Assembly (NCBI GenBank): GCA_905147135.1
Contig: LR990048.1
Coordinates: 11,330,563-11,394,562 of the forward strand
Reading direction: 5' to 3'
Source: Blastobasis lacticolella
Lineage: Eukaryota > Arthropoda > Insecta > Lepidoptera > Blastobasidae
DNA: 64,000 nucleotides
In this document: positions 62,601-64,000 of the stretch, one piece after another
Layout of the letters: the number at the start of each line of letters is the position of its first letter
How positions within the stretch are numbered: position 1 is the stretch's first letter
Notes under the pieces: model-generated
The model's input: the letters and a program-made list of their open reading frames with translations, nothing else
Databases searched by the model: none
What the model was told of the DNA's origin: nothing
Translations under genes and position numbers: made by a program

Positions 62601-63217
62601 TTAAAAGCCATTAAGCTTCATTAGTCGACAAATGCATAGTTTTTAATTTTTAGACCAGAAAGTGAAAAAAGTCCCAAAATTTCGCAGTTTTTCACGTATT
62701 ACGCAGGAAGCACAATTTTTTTTTGCTTGCAAAATGTAGTTTCACACTCTCTTAAGGGGTCCAAATAACATACCAAAAATGCAGCGTTACATCGCGCTTT
62801 GCGTTTTAGGGCCATTTTTTTGTAAGATTTGACTGGCCTACAACCTTTTGTGGATCTTCTAAACGTCTACCATCACTACGAAGCAAAATTATTCTTGTAC
62901 TAGAAACTACGACGTAGGATAACCTACCGCGCCTCATAGTCTAATATAAAGAAAGAAAGAAAATACATTACACACCACGACACAATAACAGTTACAGTTA
63001 CAAACAACGGAAACATTAATAATTATTATATAGATAGACGTTAGCTACCTGTTCCGTGGTCTTCTTATTGGCGAGCATGTTCTCAATGTTCTTGGCCATC
63101 TCGTCGATGTCGGACTCCTCGCTAGCCGAGCTCTCGGCCTCGTCCGTACTGAGCACCTCGGTGCTTTGCAACACCCGATTCTGGAGCTCGAATATGCGCT
63201 GGCATTCCTCTTTGTAT
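47595..63217 (-). CDS. TAF1, largest TFIID subunit (3' half, 17 exons, 5' end outside window)
   Basis: The join of the 17 exons listed below is phase-consistent and encodes 786 residues plus stop. TAF1 is the scaffold of the TFIID complex; it binds core promoters and acetylated histones in the nucleus. Visible domains in order (numbering within this part): conserved linker [12 protein letters not shown] (1-12), helical ERE-E-RAEL segment (57-93), [10 protein letters not shown] region (94-160), zinc knuckle C-x2-C-x4-H-x6-C (232-247), bromodomain 1 (about 345-455, ending in the ENSTLYNG acetyl-lysine Asn), bromodomain 2 (about 465-570, ENCRAYNG), AT-hook 1 (611-618), AT-hook 2 (633-640) and acidic tail ending DGLWF. 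The catalytic-kinase-like N-terminus and DUF3591 core are beyond 64000. Introns hold SINEs, MITEs and a long-TIR element. Identity is secure by collinearity with animal TAF1. Confidence 0.95.
48098..48243. mobile_element. Palindromic MITE (family M1) in the last TAF1 intron
   Basis: The left arm CTCAGTGGACAACTGAATTT pairs with the right arm, read in reverse, CTCAGTTGGAAACTGAATTG. Same design and size as 6206-6355. Confidence 0.65.
48366..48500 (-). mobile_element. RTE-type LINE 3' tail
   Basis: A GAT-repeat tail (minus strand) adjoins 'gtcccggcttctgcc' and 'agggtccgctttcc', the same 3'-end arrangement as the RTE insertion at 28394. Only the extreme 3' end is present. Confidence 0.65.
48543..48656 (-). 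CDS. TAF1 exon 16 of 17 in window
   Basis: Encodes [20 protein letters not shown] to EEPPENWQ, 38 codons of Pro/Glu-rich tail. Acceptor TTCAG, donor GTGGGT. Confidence 0.87.
48800..49020 (-). mobile_element. SINE-A copy in a TAF1 intron
   Basis: The family body is in reverse ('gatctaggatttggcaaacc', 'aattggatcatggttacaca'), close to exon 15. Confidence 0.7.
49115..49260 (-). CDS. TAF1 exon 15 of 17 in window
   Basis: Encodes (D)[18 protein letters not shown] to YTFPTVVK, acidic with a [12 protein letters not shown] patch. Acceptor ACCAG, donor GTAGG. Confidence 0.88.
49315..49620 (+). repeat. Dispersed repeat (family R1) in a TAF1 intron
   Basis: Same ordered phrases as 11740-12060 ('tgtctgtccctatgtaa', 'cttagatcttttaaact', 'gcaagaaaaaagggtatg'). 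Confidence 0.6.
50106..50189 (-). CDS. TAF1 exon 14 of 17 in window
   Basis: Encodes (D)[18 protein letters not shown] to QLSVKP plus one base; an acidic, Ser-rich segment with casein-kinase-2-like sites. 84 bp, both junctions phase 1, so it is also a frame-neutral cassette. Acceptor TTCAG, donor GTAAG. Confidence 0.88.
50276..50332 (-). CDS. TAF1 exon 13 of 17 in window (57-bp micro-exon, AT-hook 2)
   Basis: Encodes [18 protein letters not shown] flanked by split codons. RKRGRPRK is a second AT-hook. The length is a multiple of three and both junctions are phase 1, so skipping keeps the frame. In Drosophila a second AT-hook is added by alternative splicing of a comparable exon; the parallel is inferred. 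Acceptor ATAG, donor GTGTGT. Confidence 0.88.
50570..50808. mobile_element. MITE (family M3) in the TAF1 intron between the AT-hook exons
   Basis: About 60-bp inverted termini: left GGCGTACACCCACCA with ATCGCTCGCCTCGATTCGAA, and right in reverse GTCGTACACCCACCA with ATCGCTCGCCTCGATTCTGA. Related sequence at 61735-61975 and a fragment near 9832-9900. It lies between exons 12 and 13. Confidence 0.75.
50932..51109 (-). CDS. TAF1 exon 12 of 17 in window (AT-hook 1)
   Basis: Encodes [20 protein letters not shown] to STSTAVD plus one base. After a conserved helix comes an acidic/proline patch and [11 protein letters not shown], an AT-hook with the GRP core that binds the minor groove of AT-rich DNA. 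Human TAF1 lacks this hook, while Drosophila TAF1 has AT-hooks in this region. Confidence 0.92.
51110..52103. other. TAF1 intron, no recognised repeat
   Basis: Nothing beyond intron sequence is assigned. A short 'caacccacctgccaagcgtg' piece at 51977-51998 belongs to the repeat family at 7.3 and 63.7 kb. Confidence 0.5.
52104..52246 (-). CDS. TAF1 exon 11 of 17 in window (bromodomain 2 end)
   Basis: Encodes (A)[18 protein letters not shown] to [16 protein letters not shown] supplies the acetyl-lysine Asn. Acceptor TACAG, donor GTCAG. Confidence 0.94.
52543..52705 (-). CDS. TAF1 exon 10 of 17 in window (bromodomain 2 start)
   Basis: Encodes [20 protein letters not shown] to MGKKIQ plus one base. 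[17 protein letters not shown] is the second bromodomain ZA loop, with Ile where the usual signature has Met (RPID against PMD). Acceptor CACAG, donor GTTAGT. Confidence 0.94.
53056..53186 (-). CDS. TAF1 exon 9 of 17 in window
   Basis: Encodes (G)[19 protein letters not shown] to [11 protein letters not shown], the last helix of bromodomain 1 and the charged linker to bromodomain 2. Acceptor AACAG, donor GTAAC. Confidence 0.93.
53594..53738 (-). CDS. TAF1 exon 8 of 17 in window (bromodomain 1 core)
   Basis: Encodes [20 protein letters not shown] to ENSTLYN plus one base. ADYY-x-I-x-RPMDL is the bromodomain ZA-loop signature, and the YN-G Asn that hydrogen-bonds acetyl-lysine spans this exon and the next. 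Confidence 0.95.
54044..54123 (+). repeat. Two 37-bp tandem copies, period 43
   Basis: 54044-54080 and 54087-54123 are identical ('atcatgcaccaagctacact' onward), separated by TCCATC. Located in the TAF1 intron between exons 7 and 8. Confidence 0.85.
54319..54561 (-). CDS. TAF1 exon 7 of 17 in window
   Basis: Encodes [20 protein letters not shown] to PFLFPVNPK, 81 codons. [20 protein letters not shown] matches the conserved run into bromodomain 1; the first helix ([15 protein letters not shown]) and the PFLFPVN loop are here. The Arg/Gly-rich start is unusually GC-rich against its surroundings. Confidence 0.93.
54562..55263. other. TAF1 intron, no recognised repeat
   Basis: AT-rich intron sequence between exons 6 and 7; no repeat family or exon-like frame was seen. 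Confidence 0.5.
55264..55452 (-). CDS. TAF1 exon 6 of 17 in window (zinc knuckle)
   Basis: Encodes [20 protein letters not shown] and continues to [10 protein letters not shown], 63 codons. Cys1, Cys4, His9 and Cys16 form the CCHC zinc knuckle implicated in promoter DNA binding in TAF1. The donor is GTTTGT, slightly weak. The Pro/Glu-rich stretch that follows varies between species. Confidence 0.93.
55860..56390 (-). other. 176-codon open frame in a TAF1 intron, unlikely gene
   Basis: The frame is open for 176 codons but has a hydrophobic, Phe/Ile/Ser-rich composition without recognisable domains. It lies inside the intron between exons 5 and 6. I see no start context or homology I can name, so it is listed only to account for the sequence; it may be an unclassified repeat. 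Confidence 0.15.
57039..57175 (-). CDS. TAF1 exon 5 of 17 in window
   Basis: Encodes [20 protein letters not shown] to KPDLKLK. The N-terminal half is a variable linker containing a sumoylation-like IKQEP. KPDLKLK leads into the zinc knuckle. Donor GTAAG. Confidence 0.92.
57431..57506 (-). CDS. TAF1 exon 4 of 17 in window
   Basis: Encodes [20 protein letters not shown] to SLD plus one base. The motif [15 protein letters not shown] is the conserved basic helix after RRIQ. Acceptor CCAG and donor GTAAG are clear. Confidence 0.92.
57726..57925 (-). CDS. TAF1 exon 3 of 17 in window
   Basis: Encodes [20 protein letters not shown] to MKREKRRIQ, 66 codons plus two bases; strongly conserved among animals. 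The acceptor is CTCAG at 57930-57926 and the donor GTATG. The acceptor and first bases of this exon are repeated as a minisatellite in the preceding intron. Confidence 0.94.
57901..58500 (-). repeat. Minisatellite containing copies of a TAF1 splice acceptor
   Basis: Imperfect units of roughly 75-96 bp, each with a 'tgacagagacaagaac'-type phrase, a 'gttaataagtgtgaca' phrase and the acceptor region of exon 3, run from about 58128 to 58500. The founder is the true exon-3 acceptor at 57901-57970. Decoy AG sites occur at 58446-58445, 58357-58356 and 58281-58280; the first keeps TTCAG followed by GCCGTGTATTGCG, almost the real exon start. Confidence 0.8.
58535..58760 (+). repeat. Dispersed repeat (family R2) in a TAF1 intron
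   Basis: Same ordered phrases as 25316-25690 ('cgccttatctatttctgccg', 'attgttccggtttgaagg', 'gggctatctgctcgttcgtc'). Confidence 0.65.
58795..58906 (-). CDS. TAF1 exon 2 of 17 in window
   Basis: Encodes [20 protein letters not shown] to QASNQ, a charged helix, and ends with one base of the next codon. The acceptor TTAG precedes TTATCC; the donor GTAATA follows AAG. It is separated from exon 1 by a 4.1-kb intron that carries the long-TIR element. Confidence 0.9.
59960..61440 (-). pseudogene. Decayed RT-family gene with nuclease-like C-terminus
   Basis: Minus-strand fragments include [20 protein letters not shown] (about 61300), [20 protein letters not shown] (about 60500), [20 protein letters not shown] followed by DDGKRPE (about 60360), and RLVDITKDP with [13 protein letters not shown] (about 60000) in shifting frames. 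These match in order the C-terminal half of a family of animal reverse-transcriptase-like proteins in which a DGKRPDG...WD-T-x-D-T block resembles a PD-(D/E)xK nuclease. About 50 codons seem deleted between NIGTPLD and [10 protein letters not shown]. The family is recognised from general knowledge and has no name I can give with certainty. Confidence 0.5.
61735..61975. mobile_element. MITE (family M3) nested in the long-TIR element
   Basis: Ends carry GTTGAATCGCTCGCAT and, in reverse, CTTGAATTGCTCGCTTTGAT beside a shared CCAGGGGCCC-type terminus. The 87-codon frame across it is incidental. Confidence 0.65.
63049..63217 (-). CDS. TAF1 exon 1 of 17 in window
   Basis: Encodes [17 protein letters not shown] through NKKTTEQ, 56 codons after one base that completes an Arg codon. 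It follows an AG acceptor at 63219-63218, and the donor GTAGCT begins at 63048. The acidic Ser-rich centre ([12 protein letters not shown]) is typical of TAF1 here. The preceding exon lies beyond the window. Confidence 0.93.
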
Positions 63218-63494
63218 CTATTTTGGGAGTTAGGTTGTGAATCGTTATTTATAAATAAGTAAAAAATAAACATTTTTAATACTTAAAATGTTTTTATAAT
63301 ACCTAAAATGAATAATTTTAAAATATTTGTAAATAATTATTTATTTGATTAATGACATTATTTAAATTCAATATTTCATTAATGTATCTATTTGTATGCC
63401 GATGGCAGGTCGCAGAGGCTCTATTCTACTTAAACTGTACCTAACAATTGTATAACCTATGTACCACAAATGAATAAATGATTATGATTATTTA

Positions 63495-63790
63495 TTAATG
63501 GTCAAGTAAGTATAGCCGTGTGGTGTCCGGCAGAGAAAAATAGCACCAACCCCTTACACTCGTGGCTGTCGTACAAGGCGACTAATGTTTTCGAGGCAAA
63601 AGATCTAGTCTCCGTAGGCTGGAAAATGGGCAGCAGCGTTTTCCATTGTTATAATTATAACACTGCGATCTCCAACCCGCCTGCCAAGCGTGGAGATTAT
63701 GGCAATCACCTCTCTCTTCGTGGGAGAGGCCCTAAGTCATGCAGTGGACTGTTATGGGCTGTGACGATGATATTGATGAATTAAGTATAC
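63495..63790 (+). repeat. Dispersed retroposed repeat in TAF1 intron
   Basis: Near-identical to 7100-7425 ('gtcgtacaaggcgactaatg', 'ctgccaagcgtggagattat', 'gtgggagaggccctaag'), with an RTE-like 'gatgatattgatg' end. It sits upstream of the first TAF1 exon in the window. Confidence 0.7.
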
Positions 63791-64000
63791 GCGTGGCAGA
63801 AAAACGAACTAATTTTGACGCTGTACGTTTCGTTGCGACGTGCGTAGGTGGCGCCACTATTGGAAGGCCAACTTGTACATTTCACCGCAATGAGGACTAT
63901 CGCGCAACCGAACTTTATATAGCCCGGCCTCTCTATATCGACGCGTATTGTCCGGTAACGCAATATTGTGATGTTGACTCCTATAACGTTAAAAATCACG

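Larger units (their letters stand above)
59009..62943. mobile_element. 3.9-kb element with long inverted ends in TAF1 intron
   Basis: The left arm (59009 to about 59812) and right arm (about 62337 to 62943) are inverted copies, starting TAGTCTGTGAGG and TAGACTATGAGG. The arms match over about 600 bp, for example around 'aaacgcaaagcgcgatgtaa' and 'tttgctcccgtccggagcaa'. The left arm has about 215 extra bases (59103-59320). The interior holds a decayed reverse-transcriptase-like gene and an M3 MITE. I found no convincing target duplication and cannot assign a superfamily. The element accounts for most of the 4.1-kb intron between exons 1 and 2. Confidence 0.72.

Noticed and set aside
59009..62943. 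Polinton/Maverick element
   Set aside because: Long inverted ends fit, but no DNA polymerase, integrase or capsid-like frame is visible and the size is far too small.

Overview
This window looks like nuclear DNA of a moth or butterfly (Lepidoptera). It is AT-rich with intron-split genes, and it is crowded with tRNA-derived SINEs, RTE-like and Jockey/CR1-like LINE fragments, hAT elements and palindromic MITEs of the kinds common in lepidopteran genomes. The order is inferred from these repeats and from the protein sequences; no species can be named.

Only two host genes are supported, both on the minus strand. (1) At 17884-19182 there is a complete, intronless 432-residue TTLL1-type tubulin polyglutamylase with all ATP-grasp motifs intact. 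Its last ~220 bp are tandemly duplicated downstream, and a 727-bp hAT element with a perfect 8-bp target duplication sits in the duplicated block. (2) At 47595-63217 lies the 3' half of TAF1, the largest TFIID subunit. I could place 17 exons with consistent GT/AG junctions and phases. They encode the last 786 residues: a conserved linker, a zinc knuckle, two bromodomains, two AT-hooks and an acidic tail ending in DGLWF. The 5' half lies beyond position 64000.

Layout: 1-16800 is gene-poor, with a 1.9-kb TIR element (3515-5449), SINEs, MITEs and hairpins. 16841-19300 is the TTLL1 locus. 19300-42890 is intergenic, with SINE copies, an RTE fragment inserted in a SINE (28394-29005) and a plus-strand LINE that keeps its endonuclease but has lost its reverse transcriptase (31975-33915). 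42890-47340 is a three-layer nest: a hAT MITE inside a LINE inside another LINE. 47449-64000 is TAF1, whose introns carry several of the same repeat families plus a 3.9-kb element with long inverted ends around a decayed reverse-transcriptase-like gene.

No CRISPR array, operon, functional tRNA or rRNA gene was found. I see no strong case for a new biological system. The most interesting items are the minisatellite that copied a TAF1 splice acceptor, the two in-frame-skippable TAF1 exons (the first carrying an AT-hook), the long-TIR element in TAF1 intron 1 of the window, and the TTLL1 tail duplication fused to a hAT end.
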